46,872 nucleotides of DNA from Dehalococcoidales bacterium (GTDB lineage: Bacteria > Chloroflexota > Dehalococcoidia > Dehalococcoidales > UBA5760), in NCBI GenBank assembly GCA_021161775.1, contig JAGGZY010000050.1, positions 1 through 46,872 on the forward strand, written 5' to 3'. The stretch's first letter is position 1. Each line of letters begins with the position of its first letter. The position numbers were made by a program, and so were the translations under genes. Below are positions 39,851 through 46,872 of the stretch, one piece after another. The notes beneath the pieces were generated by a model, which searched no databases, had not been told where the DNA came from, and saw only the letters and a program-made list of their open reading frames with translations.

Positions 39851-40873
39851 TTATAGATTGATATGTTGTTTAATCTCAGCTAACTTGGCTTTCAAGCAGC
39901 CTACTACATCCTTCTCCACGATTAGCTTGGCTTGCCCCAGTTTGTCGGTTACATTGGGAGCCAGACTATTGCCGTGCATCTTAATCACCACTCCATTAAG
40001 CCCCCAAATGAGTCCACCACCGGCACTATCAGGTAACGCCAATGACGATATCAGGCTCTTCATCTTTCCCTTAAGGAGATTGGATAGGAGCGGATAACTT
40101 TTCGTCTTACTGGTGAAAAAACCCTTCATGACTTCAACCGCGCCCTCACTAAGCTTGAAGAGACAGTTACCAGTAAAGGCGTCACAGATAATGACATTAG
40201 CCTGTCCGCTAAGGATGCCGTCACCTTCCACATTACCGATGAAGTTTAGCCCGCTCTTTTCGAGGAGGGGGTAGGCTTCTCGGGTCAGTTGGTTTCCCTT
40301 GGTTGATTCTTTACCGATGTTCAGTAAGGCTACCGTGGGGTTGGGAATGTCGAGAAAAAGCTTGGCGTAGACAGTTCCGATGATAGCGAAGTTTAGCAGA
40401 TACTGGGGCTTACAGTCCGTATTTACCCCGAGGTCAAATACCGCGGTCTTGGGGGCAACCCCCGCTAGAACACCACCGATTACAGGGCGGTCAATCCCGT
40501 CTATCATCCCCAGAAACTGCATCGCGCTGGTAACCAGAGAGCCAGTAGCCGTAGCTCCAATCAGGGCATCGGCTTCTCCGTCCCTCACCAACTTGGTGGC
40601 TACCGCTATCGAGCAGTTGGGCCTGCGGCGGATGGTCAGCGCCGGGTTCTCTTCTTCCTTGATGAAGTCGTCAGAGTGTACTAGTCGAATTGGTAATCCC
40701 GAGGTATTATGTTTGGCTAATTCTGGCTTAATGAGGTCACTGGGTCCGACTAGTATGGGCTCTATATCGTCTTTTCTGGCAGCGTCTACAGCCCCTTTGA
40801 CTATCTCTCCGGGGGCATTATCACCGCCCATAGCATCTACCGCTATTCTCACCCTCGGCTTGCCCTTGGCCAT
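39851..40873 (-). CDS. plsX: Phosphate acyltransferase PlsX
   Basis: Makes acyl-phosphate from acyl-ACP for phospholipid synthesis. 340 residues with AVDAMGGDNAPGEIVKGAV at the start and LLNIGKESTKGNQLTREAY, GNVEGDGILSGQANVIICDA as in the family. It lies directly before acpP, the usual order. Confidence 0.95.
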   Translation of the reverse strand: MAKGKPRVRIAVDAMGGDNAPGEIVKGAVDAARKDDIEPILVGPSDLIKPELAKHNTSGLPIRLVHSDDFIKEEENPALTIRRRPNCSIAVATKLVRDGEADALIGATATGSLVTSAMQFLGMIDGIDRPVIGGVLAGVAPKTAVFDLGVNTDCKPQYLLNFAIIGTVYAKLFLDIPNPTVALLNIGKESTKGNQLTREAYPLLEKSGLNFIGNVEGDGILSGQANVIICDAFTGNCLFKLSEGAVEVMKGFFTSKTKSYPLLSNLLKGKMKSLISSLALPDSAGGGLIWGLNGVVIKMHGNSLAPNVTDKLGQAKLIVEKDVVGCLKAKLAEIKQHINL

Positions 40874-40905
40874 AAAAGGTCTCCTTGGCCTCCTTCCTCA
40901 TCGGA

Positions 40906-41331
40906 TTAGTGAAGTTTAACTGTGGCTCGGCCGTTAATTATTATCTCTCCCTTTTGATTGCAGCACTCCAGGCTACAATTTACCTGTGGAATACCATCCT
41001 TATCCTCGATGGAATCAATCTGGCCACTAGTGGTTATGGTATCCTGAGGGCGGGCCGCTGACTTGAAGCGTACCGCAAGCTTACCCTCCTCTAGCCAGCA
41101 GCTACCAAAGGCTTGGGTCATCATCTCTGATAGATAGGCTAGAACTAGCATACCATGGGCGATAGTCCCCCCCAGCGGGGTTTTAGCGGCGAAGGTCTCA
41201 TCAACATGAATAGGATTAAAATCGCCACTTGCCTCCGCATATCGGTTAATATCCTGTTGAGTGATATGCTTTATTACCGAAGGTAAGCTATCCCCCTGAT
41301 GGATATCCGAGAGTCTAGGTTTTTCTAACAA
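40906..41331 (-). CDS. MaoC-like dehydratase, HadB-type
   Basis: A 141-residue hotdog protein with the full hydratase 2 motif: D37 and H42 in ASGDFNPIHVDETFA and the GGTIAHGML loop. It probably dehydrates 3-hydroxyacyl-ACP. With the preceding hotdog gene it resembles the HadA/HadB pair of mycobacteria, where HadB carries the active site. No FabZ or FabA is present in the cluster. Confidence 0.82.
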   Translation of the reverse strand: MLEKPRLSDIHQGDSLPSVIKHITQQDINRYAEASGDFNPIHVDETFAAKTPLGGTIAHGMLVLAYLSEMMTQAFGSCWLEEGKLAVRFKSAARPQDTITTSGQIDSIEDKDGIPQVNCSLECCNQKGEIIINGRATVKLH

Positions 41332-41354
41332 GACAGGTATTCCTCTCCTGAATT

Positions 41355-41777
41355 CTAGCTTGGCACGGCTATGGTGGCTTTCCCGGTCAACACCTTTTCT
41401 TGGTCTTGGTCCAGAGCCTTAATTTCGAGGGTTATCAGATTTAGCCTGCCTCGCTCCAGTTTGTTGGCTACCTTGCCACTACAACTTATGGTGGTTCCGA
41501 TGGGTACCAACTTGAGAAATTCAAACTCCTGGGACGCATGTATTGACCCCGGAGGTACCACAAATGACTGCGACGTTGCCGTCATGGCACAAGCCGCTAT
41601 AGCCAGGGGAGGAACAATCCCCATTGTTAGGAAGTCATGTTGTTCACCAACCGCTTCCACATATTTAGAAACAACTAACCCGTCCAGCTCATAGCGAGAC
41701 GGCGGAAATTCATAACCTACTGGCACCTGTTTTAAACTCACCGAAGAGTGGTTAGTATCTTTATCTTCCATCGGCAA
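41355..41777 (-). CDS. MaoC-like protein, HadA-type partner (FAS1-like dehydratase N-domain)
   Basis: A 140-residue hotdog protein without the D...H active pair, starting MPMEDKDTNHSSVSLKQVPV and with GIVPPLAIAACAM and SIHASQEFEFLKLVPIG typical of the substrate-binding partner. 23 bp separates it from the catalytic gene. First gene of the fab operon. Confidence 0.75.
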   Translation of the reverse strand: MPMEDKDTNHSSVSLKQVPVGYEFPPSRYELDGLVVSKYVEAVGEQHDFLTMGIVPPLAIAACAMTATSQSFVVPPGSIHASQEFEFLKLVPIGTTISCSGKVANKLERGRLNLITLEIKALDQDQEKVLTGKATIAVPS

Positions 41778-41831
41778 ATCCTAACTAACAATAAGGTTTT
41801 CTAAAAACCCTAGCTGGGAAAGACTACTGTA

Positions 41832-41861
41832 AATATAGACTACCTCTAGTATTGATGTCAA
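41832..41861 (-). promoter_or_regulatory. Promoter of the fatty-acid operon
   Basis: On the minus strand TTGACA (41861-41856), 18-bp spacer, TATATT (41837-41832). In the leader lies GGTTTT-CTA-AAAACC (41795-41809), a perfect 6-bp dyad that could be an operator. Confidence 0.65.
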
Positions 41862-41885
41862 GTGTTCTGGCTATTTAGGATAGCT

Positions 41886-42518
41886 CTAGCTGCCCCATTT
41901 CTGGGAGTGAACTTGCTTCAGCTGGGCTAGGTGTGACTGAAATGGTGCCGCTAGGATATCTTCAGAGGACATCACCAGGGCATCCTCTTTATTGTCGCGG
42001 TAATAGCCACGACGTTGACCTATTGGGGTAAAGCCATACTCGCGGTAGAGGTTCTGGGCGATAGTGTTGGATATCCGTACCTCCAGGGTGAGAATGCGGG
42101 CATTCAGGGCAATAGCGATATCAATTATGGATATCAGTAGGAGTTCTCCTATCCCCTGTCGGCGGTAGCTGCTTCGCACCGCCAGGTTGGTTATGTTGGC
42201 TTCATCAGCCATTACCCAGCAGCCAGCGAAACCGACAATATATTGAGGGGTAACTGGGGGTAGGCTAAGGGCAGGGCTAAAAAACTGCTTTAGCCGGGAA
42301 ACGAGGCTGGGGGGCTGCTTCTTTGGGGTAACGGCTGTCTGGTCTTCAGTTAAGGTCTTGCCTTGCTGGACGGCAACAATGTAATTAGCTATCCGGATTT
42401 GTAGCTCGCGCTGGTAGTTAGCCGGGGGTAGCATAGTGGGGAAAGCCTCATGGTCGATATCGGTAACCTGAGCAATATCCTCGCTACGCATCGGGCGCAC
42501 ATAATAGGGATAGGGCAA
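41886..42518 (-). CDS. GNAT acetyltransferase, RimI-like
   Basis: A 210-residue N-acetyltransferase. N-terminal YVRPMRSEDIAQVTDIDHEA, CoA-binding SSYRRQGIGELLLISIIDIA and then ALNARILTLEVRISNTIAQNLYREYGF, typical of RimI-type alanine acetyltransferases. A low-complexity insert (about 58-85, KKQPPSLVSRLKQFF) is unusual. Substrate not certain. Confidence 0.82.
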   Translation of the reverse strand: MPYPYYVRPMRSEDIAQVTDIDHEAFPTMLPPANYQRELQIRIANYIVAVQQGKTLTEDQTAVTPKKQPPSLVSRLKQFFSPALSLPPVTPQYIVGFAGCWVMADEANITNLAVRSSYRRQGIGELLLISIIDIAIALNARILTLEVRISNTIAQNLYREYGFTPIGQRRGYYRDNKEDALVMSSEDILAAPFQSHLAQLKQVHSQKWGS

Positions 42519-42662
42519 GTTTTTACTCTCCAGATCTAGTTTCGGGAGCTATTGTAACACATCCCTTTGACCAGTAATAGCTATCTTTTTCACATCTCAT
42601 TCGTTATAATTTGTGCATCGGATAACACCGCAGTTACCGGTTAGATAGTAGGGGGTTATCGG

Positions 42663-43205
42663 GTGCAGGATGAGGAGAATCTGGTGCGGAGGGCGCAACA
42701 GCACGATGAGGAAGCTTTCGCCCAGTTATATGAGGAGTATTTCGATAAGATTTATCGCTATATAGCCATCAGAATAGGAGACAGGATGGAGGCTGAGGAT
42801 ATGACCCAGCAGGTCTTTCTTAAGGCTATTCGGGCAATTGCTTCCTTCCGCTGGAGGGGTTTTCCTTTCTCTAGCTGGTTGTTTCGTATTGCCCACAACC
42901 AGGTGGTTGACCATCTGAGAAAGAAAGCCCGACGGGCTACGGCTTTCCTGGATGAGTCGCTACTGGCGGCTGATGATGACCCACAATTAATCGTTGGTCA
43001 GAAGTTAGATGCCGAGAGATTGGCCCTGGCGACCCAGCAACTAACCTCTGCCCAGCAGGAGGTAATTTCGCTTCGTTTTGCTGGCGGACTGACGGTGGCT
43101 CAAGCGGCTAAGATTATCGGCAAGAGTGAAGGAGCGGTAAAATCACTACAGCATAATGCTATAGTTGCTCTGCGTAAAATACTGCTTGGTGTGATTGATA
43201 GATGA
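42663..43205 (+). CDS. ECF-type RNA polymerase sigma factor
   Basis: 180 residues from GTG. Region 2 has FAQLYEEYFDKIYRYIAIR and DMTQQVFLKAIRAIASFRWR; region 4 ends AQAAKIIGKSEGAVKSLQHN. A TATAAT is at 42605-42610 (CGTTATAATTTG), also present before the SIMPL gene at 44133-44138. It overlaps the next gene by 4 bp, which is probably its anti-sigma-like partner. Confidence 0.93.
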   Translation: MQDEENLVRRAQQHDEEAFAQLYEEYFDKIYRYIAIRIGDRMEAEDMTQQVFLKAIRAIASFRWRGFPFSSWLFRIAHNQVVDHLRKKARRATAFLDESLLAADDDPQLIVGQKLDAERLALATQQLTSAQQEVISLRFAGGLTVAQAAKIIGKSEGAVKSLQHNAIVALRKILLGVIDR

Positions 43206-44074
43206 AGAATAATCGTGAGTTGGAAAATATCCTTGATGACTGTCTGCAGAGACTGGCTGAGGGTGAGTCGGTAGAGCAGTGTCTTAAGCGTTACCCCGAG
43301 CAGACTAGCCAGTTGGGGCCGCTGTTAGGAGTGGCTCAGGCAGTAGGTGAGGCTTCGGCTATCCAGCCTCGTCCTGAGTTCAGGTCGCGAGCTAGGTATG
43401 AATTCCGTGCTGCGCTTAAGGTGGGGGGAAAGCGAGCTCCCCTTAGATTCCGGCCGCGGTGGGTAATTGCCTTAATGACGGCTAGCATCCTTCTGCTGGT
43501 GGGGGGAGGCACTGCCGTTGCTGCCAGCAACAGTATGCCGGATGAGCCTCTCTATTCGGTTAAGCTGGCTACCGAGCGAATGCAGCTTGCCTTCACCCCT
43601 TCCGATATCGGTAAGGTGAAGCTGTCGGCAATGCTGGCTGATAGGAGGGTGGCGGAGATAATCTGTATGGCTGACAAGGGTGATATCTGGCGGGTGGAGA
43701 TTACTACCCGGCGTCTGGGCCGGCACTTAACTGCCCTGACGCAGATGGTCTCAACCCAGCAGATAAGCGAGCCCTCAAAAGCGCTAACGGTGCCAGCACC
43801 TAAGGATAAGGAAGATACCGGTGTGGTTCCTGAAGAGGCGCTAACCAAGGGACCAGCAGCTTTATCCCCGGGGAAGGTGAAGAAGGCTAAAGGCTTTATT
43901 AAGGCTGGTGACCGGATTAGACTGAGGGTTATGTTATATACCTATGCCACTAATGACCCTGCTGCTCTCCGGGCGGCGCTAGATAGAGTCCCGGCCCCTG
44001 TAAAACCTGCCCTGCGTCGAGCAATTGGGGTATCAGTAGCTGGTTACCGGAGAACTCTGGCCGCTTTAGATTAG
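43202..44074 (+). CDS. DUF5667-type membrane protein, likely anti-sigma partner
   Basis: 290 residues. A cytoplasmic part (about 1-88, with a CLQRLAEGESVEQCLKRYPEQ motif) is followed by a membrane segment (WVIALMTASILLLVGGG), then ASNSMPDEPLYSVKLATERM, the hallmark of DUF5667. The remainder lies outside. Overlap with the sigma gene supports control of the sigma factor. Confidence 0.8.
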   Translation: MKNNRELENILDDCLQRLAEGESVEQCLKRYPEQTSQLGPLLGVAQAVGEASAIQPRPEFRSRARYEFRAALKVGGKRAPLRFRPRWVIALMTASILLLVGGGTAVAASNSMPDEPLYSVKLATERMQLAFTPSDIGKVKLSAMLADRRVAEIICMADKGDIWRVEITTRRLGRHLTALTQMVSTQQISEPSKALTVPAPKDKEDTGVVPEEALTKGPAALSPGKVKKAKGFIKAGDRIRLRVMLYTYATNDPAALRAALDRVPAPVKPALRRAIGVSVAGYRRTLAALD

Positions 44075-44172
44075 CTACCGATTTGGGGTTTGCTGAGTTA
44101 TTCCCACCGCAACTAAATGATAATCTATCCGTTATAATTTGGGAAAGCCAGAATTTTTATAAGGAGTAGGTA

Positions 44173-44964
44173 ATGAAGATGAACAAGAAGTGGCTGGTGG
44201 CAATAGGTCTGGTAGCAGTAATACCCATAGTTACCCTATGTGGCTGTGGTTATCGGGCGGATGGACCGGGGTTAGGTAGTTTGCCGGCCTCGCTGCAGGT
44301 CAGTCTGGATAGTCAGCAGCAGGGGATTGAGGTTACCGGCCAAGGCAAGACTACGGCGGTTCCTGATGTGGCTAACCTGAGCTTAGGTGTTGAGGCTCAG
44401 GAGGTAACAGTAGCTGAGGCTCAGGCTGAGGCATCGGCGGCGATGGATAGAGTGATGGCGGCGCTGACCAGCGGTGGCGTGGCAGAAAAGGATATCAAGA
44501 CGCGGTATTTTAACATTCGTCAGAGAACCCGGTGGAATGATGAAACTGGTGAAGAGATTATCGTTGGCTACCGGGTAACCAATACGGTAACCGCTAAGAT
44601 AAGGGATATAGACAAGGTAGGTTCCATTATTGATGCCGTGGCTGTGGCTGGGGGGGACCTTATCCGTATTAATAATATCAGTTTTTCTATCGATGACCCA
44701 TCGGTTTACTATAAAGAGGTCAGGGAGAAGGCAATGGCGGATGCTAATGCCAAGGCTGAGCAACTGGCTAGCCTCGGCGGGGTCAAGCTGGGTAAACCTC
44801 TCTATATCTCGGAGGGTGCTTCGTCCTTTATCCCTAAAGGGGTGAGGATGGAAATGGCTGGGGGGGCTCCGGTACCGGCTCCAGTCCCGTCTCCACCGCC
44901 GATTAGTGCTGGTGAGATGGAGATTAGCCTTACCGTTAAGGTAACCTATGCCATTTTGAACTAA
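44173..44964 (+). CDS. SIMPL-domain lipoprotein (DUF541)
   Basis: 263 residues. The lipoprotein signal ends at C24 or C26 (TLCGCGYR). The mature part is a SIMPL domain (VTGQGKTTAVPDVANLSLGV, then IKTRYFNIRQ and KADANAKAEQL-like helix). Function not settled in the family; often envelope-stress related. Preceded by TATAAT at 44133 and AAGGAG. Confidence 0.88.
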   Translation: MKMNKKWLVAIGLVAVIPIVTLCGCGYRADGPGLGSLPASLQVSLDSQQQGIEVTGQGKTTAVPDVANLSLGVEAQEVTVAEAQAEASAAMDRVMAALTSGGVAEKDIKTRYFNIRQRTRWNDETGEEIIVGYRVTNTVTAKIRDIDKVGSIIDAVAVAGGDLIRINNISFSIDDPSVYYKEVREKAMADANAKAEQLASLGGVKLGKPLYISEGASSFIPKGVRMEMAGGAPVPAPVPSPPPISAGEMEISLTVKVTYAILN

Positions 44965-44994
44965 AAAGAAATTAAATTACGAGAGAAGGGTAAA

Positions 44995-45666
44995 ATGAAG
45001 AAAATTGGGAAGATAGCAGGAGTGGTAGCCCTCAGTCTGAGTTTGATATTGGGGATAGCCCTGCCGGCACTGGCGGCTTCGGGGGGACCACCTCCTGAGG
45101 GTAATATGCTACCCAAGGTGTTGACCGGCAAGGTAGTTAGCCTGGATGAAGGTGAAGCCTTCCTGGTAATTCAGTCCCGGGGACAGGAAATTACCCTGGC
45201 GGTTAACGATGATACGCAGTACTTTGAAGCCCCGCTACCGCGGCGGGTCATCGGTTTAGCCGGGCGAGTAAATAGGCTAGCGCCGAGACTGCGAAGGCAG
45301 GTAGGGCGGGGGTTAGTGAAGCGACTTCGCCCCCTGGGTGAAGAGGTTGGCTTTGATGATATTACCGTGGGGGACCGCGTAGTAGTGCAAGCCGTACCGG
45401 CAGCAGATAGTCTGGTGGCGAAACGGGTATTGATTGTTGAGCCAGTTACCTGTAAGCATCTTTCAGGTACGGTTGCTGGTATCTCCACGGCAGATAGGAC
45501 ACTCGTTATTGCCCCGGCTGATGGCAGTAGCCAGATTACCTTAAGCTATGATGACCATACCCGTTTTGTCCTGCGAGGGACTACTGGGCTAGCGATAGGG
45601 CAGTTAGTTAGGGTTGTTCATGATGAGGAACTCGTAGCTAAGGTGGTATCTGTCTCGGTGGAGTAA
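44995..45666 (+). CDS. Secreted protein with repeated beta domains (DUF5666-like)
   Basis: 223 residues. Signal peptide to LPALAA. Two related domains follow: KVLTGKVVSLDEGEAFLVIQ with VNDDTQYF, and KHLSGTVAGISTADRTLVIA with YDDHTRFV. These resemble DUF5666 units. It follows the SIMPL gene by 30 bp in the sigma-factor region and is probably part of that envelope operon. Confidence 0.72.
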   Translation: MKKIGKIAGVVALSLSLILGIALPALAASGGPPPEGNMLPKVLTGKVVSLDEGEAFLVIQSRGQEITLAVNDDTQYFEAPLPRRVIGLAGRVNRLAPRLRRQVGRGLVKRLRPLGEEVGFDDITVGDRVVVQAVPAADSLVAKRVLIVEPVTCKHLSGTVAGISTADRTLVIAPADGSSQITLSYDDHTRFVLRGTTGLAIGQLVRVVHDEELVAKVVSVSVE

Positions 45667-45692
45667 TCTGGCTTCATAAACGGTCTGAAAAG

Positions 45693-45726
45693 TAGGGGGA
45701 ATCTCCTCATTAAGGGGTTCCCCTTA
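45693..45726. terminator. Hairpin between the convergent secreted-protein gene and ruvB
   Basis: TAGGGGGAA pairs with TTCCCCTTA over a 16-base loop (one G-T pair). A terminator or 3'-end hairpin for both strands; the T-run is poor. Confidence 0.45.
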
Positions 45727-45740
45727 TGCTATCCCTGATT

Positions 45741-46763
45741 TTAGTGCAAGGTTGGCTGAGGTGGTTTACCTTTGGTGTAAGCTAAACCGAGGTGCTGGTA
45801 GGCTCGTGGGGTGGCTATCCTGCCGCGGGGGGTTCGCTCCAGAAATCCCAACTGTAAAAGATAAGGCTCGTAGATGTCCATAATGGTATCGGCTTCCTCA
45901 CTGATGGAGGCAGCGATGGTATCCAGTCCGACTGGTCCTCCGTTAAACTTGTCGATAATGGTGTGGAGCAGTTTATGGTCAATCTCATCCAGTCCAATAG
46001 GGTCGACCTCAAGTTTACCTAGGGCTTCAATGGCGATGGATTGGGTAATGGTACCATCCGACATTACCTGAGTGTAGTCTCTAACCCGTTTCAGCAGTCG
46101 GTTAGCTACTCGTGGGGTACCTCTAGCTCGGCGGGCAATTTCCTCCAGTCCCTTGTCCTCAGCAGTTACCCTAAGGATACGAGCCGAGCGTCTGAGGATT
46201 AGTTGGATAGCTGTTTCGTCATAGAAATCAAGCCGATAAATCGCCCCAAAGCGGTCGCGGAGGGGGGGGCTGAGCAGGGCGAAACGGGTGGTAGCGCCGA
46301 TAAGGGTAAAATCGGGTAGCTTTATCCGTAGGTTTCTGGCGCCGGGTCCTTTGCCGATAATAATATCCAGAGCAAAGTCTTCCATCGTCGGGTATAATAT
46401 CTCTTCTACTGCCCGATTAAGACGGTGGATTTCATCAATGAAGAGAACATCCTGACGATGGAGGTTGGTCAGAATGGCGGCTAGTTCTCCGCTGCGCTCT
46501 ATAGCGGGGCCGGAAGTAATCTTAATGTTAACCCCCATCTCGGTGGCGATGATATAAGACAGGGTGGTTTTGCCTAGCCCAGGGGGGCCATAGAGTAATA
46601 TATGGTCTAGAGCCTCTCCCCGACCTTTGGCGGCAGTGATAGCAATGTTCAGGTTATCCTTAATCCTGTCCTGCCCCACGAAGTGAGAAAGACTGCGTGG
46701 CCTGAGGTTGGTATCAAGAGAGACGTCATCGTTGGTTGGCTTGCCAGATACAATACGGTCTAT
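45741..46763 (-). CDS. ruvB: Holliday junction helicase RuvB, probably with a rare AUA start
   Basis: Motor ATPase for branch migration with RuvA. Walker [12 protein letters not shown], Walker [11 protein letters not shown], sensor [18 protein letters not shown]. The nearest ATG/GTG/TTG start is a GTG at 46679, but it falls inside the conserved N-terminus. Upstream, the same frame reads [21 protein letters not shown], which is normal RuvB. The frame has no ATG, GTG or TTG before an upstream stop; ATA at 46763 lies 6 bp after AAGGAA and gives 340 residues, the normal length. The start codon is therefore probably AUA, or the database base is wrong. Confidence 0.9.
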   Translation of the reverse strand: MDRIVSGKPTNDDVSLDTNLRPRSLSHFVGQDRIKDNLNIAITAAKGRGEALDHILLYGPPGLGKTTLSYIIATEMGVNIKITSGPAIERSGELAAILTNLHRQDVLFIDEIHRLNRAVEEILYPTMEDFALDIIIGKGPGARNLRIKLPDFTLIGATTRFALLSPPLRDRFGAIYRLDFYDETAIQLILRRSARILRVTAEDKGLEEIARRARGTPRVANRLLKRVRDYTQVMSDGTITQSIAIEALGKLEVDPIGLDEIDHKLLHTIIDKFNGGPVGLDTIAASISEEADTIMDIYEPYLLQLGFLERTPRGRIATPRAYQHLGLAYTKGKPPQPTLH

Positions 46764-46797
46764 TTTTCGTTCCTTCCCTAGATTGATGAACGACCCT

Positions 46798-46803
46798 ATT
46801 ATA
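46798..46803 (-). promoter_or_regulatory. ruvB promoter -10
   Basis: TATAAT on the minus strand; start about 46791, leader near 28 bases with GGGAAGGA. The -35 is weak (GTGAAC). Upstream to 46872 I see only the dyad motif at 46840-46850 and no gene. Confidence 0.5.
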
Positions 46804-46872
46804 CCCCATCGCTACATACGTTCACTTTTAGGGGAGAAGCCACCTTTGGTTAAACGGGGGCCTTCTACAAAA

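Noticed and set aside
1-46872. CRISPR array, tRNA or rRNA genes
   Set aside because: No regularly spaced repeats, no cloverleaf with T-loop motif and no rRNA signature were found; the only structural RNA clearly seen is RNase P RNA.

Overview
The window looks like a chromosomal segment of an anaerobic member of Chloroflexota, most likely Dehalococcoidia or a related uncultured lineage. The support is Elp3 with the CPGxC-type radical-SAM motif known from Dehalococcoides, an ADP-forming acetyl-CoA synthetase, SipW/camelysin-type surface proteins, a Vms1/eRF1-like hydrolase beside mutS2, and frequent use of GTG and TTG starts. This is inference from gene content; no rRNA or tRNA gene is present to settle it. 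|| Layout. 1-3131: purL (with two N-terminal PurS-like domains, cut by the window edge) and yqeY, minus strand. 3174-5335: an XRE regulator with its own operators, an OmpR-type response regulator and a NarL-type response regulator, with no kinase nearby. 5384-9755: a surface-fibre locus with three small ORFs, a SipW-type signal peptidase, a camelysin-like protein, a propeller protein and a membrane-anchored protein that repeats the camelysin domain. 9769-17733: minus-strand phage head and virion genes (HTH regulator, portal, scaffold, capsid, LamG protein, adaptor, two membrane peptides, Asp-box tail protein). 17838-24681: a plus-strand block carrying a small membrane peptide, an HTH protein, two paralogous IPT/TIG surface proteins, AMP-forming acetyl-CoA synthetase and a SatP acetate transporter. 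24752-26581: terminase large and small subunits of the phage module, minus strand. 26603-30346: zinc-ribbon protein, RNase HI, RNase P RNA and ADP-forming acetyl-CoA synthetase. 30360-33502: frameshifted Vms1/eRF1-like gene and mutS2. 33661-37440: CtpA-type protease, elp3, a Trm9-like methyltransferase and an unknown membrane protein. 37442-41861: fatty-acid synthesis cluster with two MaoC/hotdog dehydratases, plsX, acpP, fabF and fabG. 41886-46803: rimI-like acetyltransferase, ECF sigma with DUF5667 partner, SIMPL lipoprotein, a secreted protein and ruvB. || How the parts connect. A 77-bp element with TTTAT-like half-sites every 11 bp occurs three times, in front of the NarL regulator, the SipW fibre locus and the small membrane peptide at 17936. 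It is the best candidate binding site for the OmpR-type regulator and would tie the surface loci into one regulon. The phage genes are split: terminase lies 7 kb from portal, and both halves start from near-identical promoters with a GAAC-N4-GTGC dyad over the -10. Inside the split, the acs-satP cassette sits exactly between a decayed copy of the terminase 3' end and a decayed copy of an IPT-protein 3' end, so its insertion borders can be read directly. Two further gene pairs suggest shared pathways: MutS2 with a Vms1-like hydrolase (ribosome rescue) and Elp3 with a Trm9-like methyltransferase (tRNA wobble uridine).
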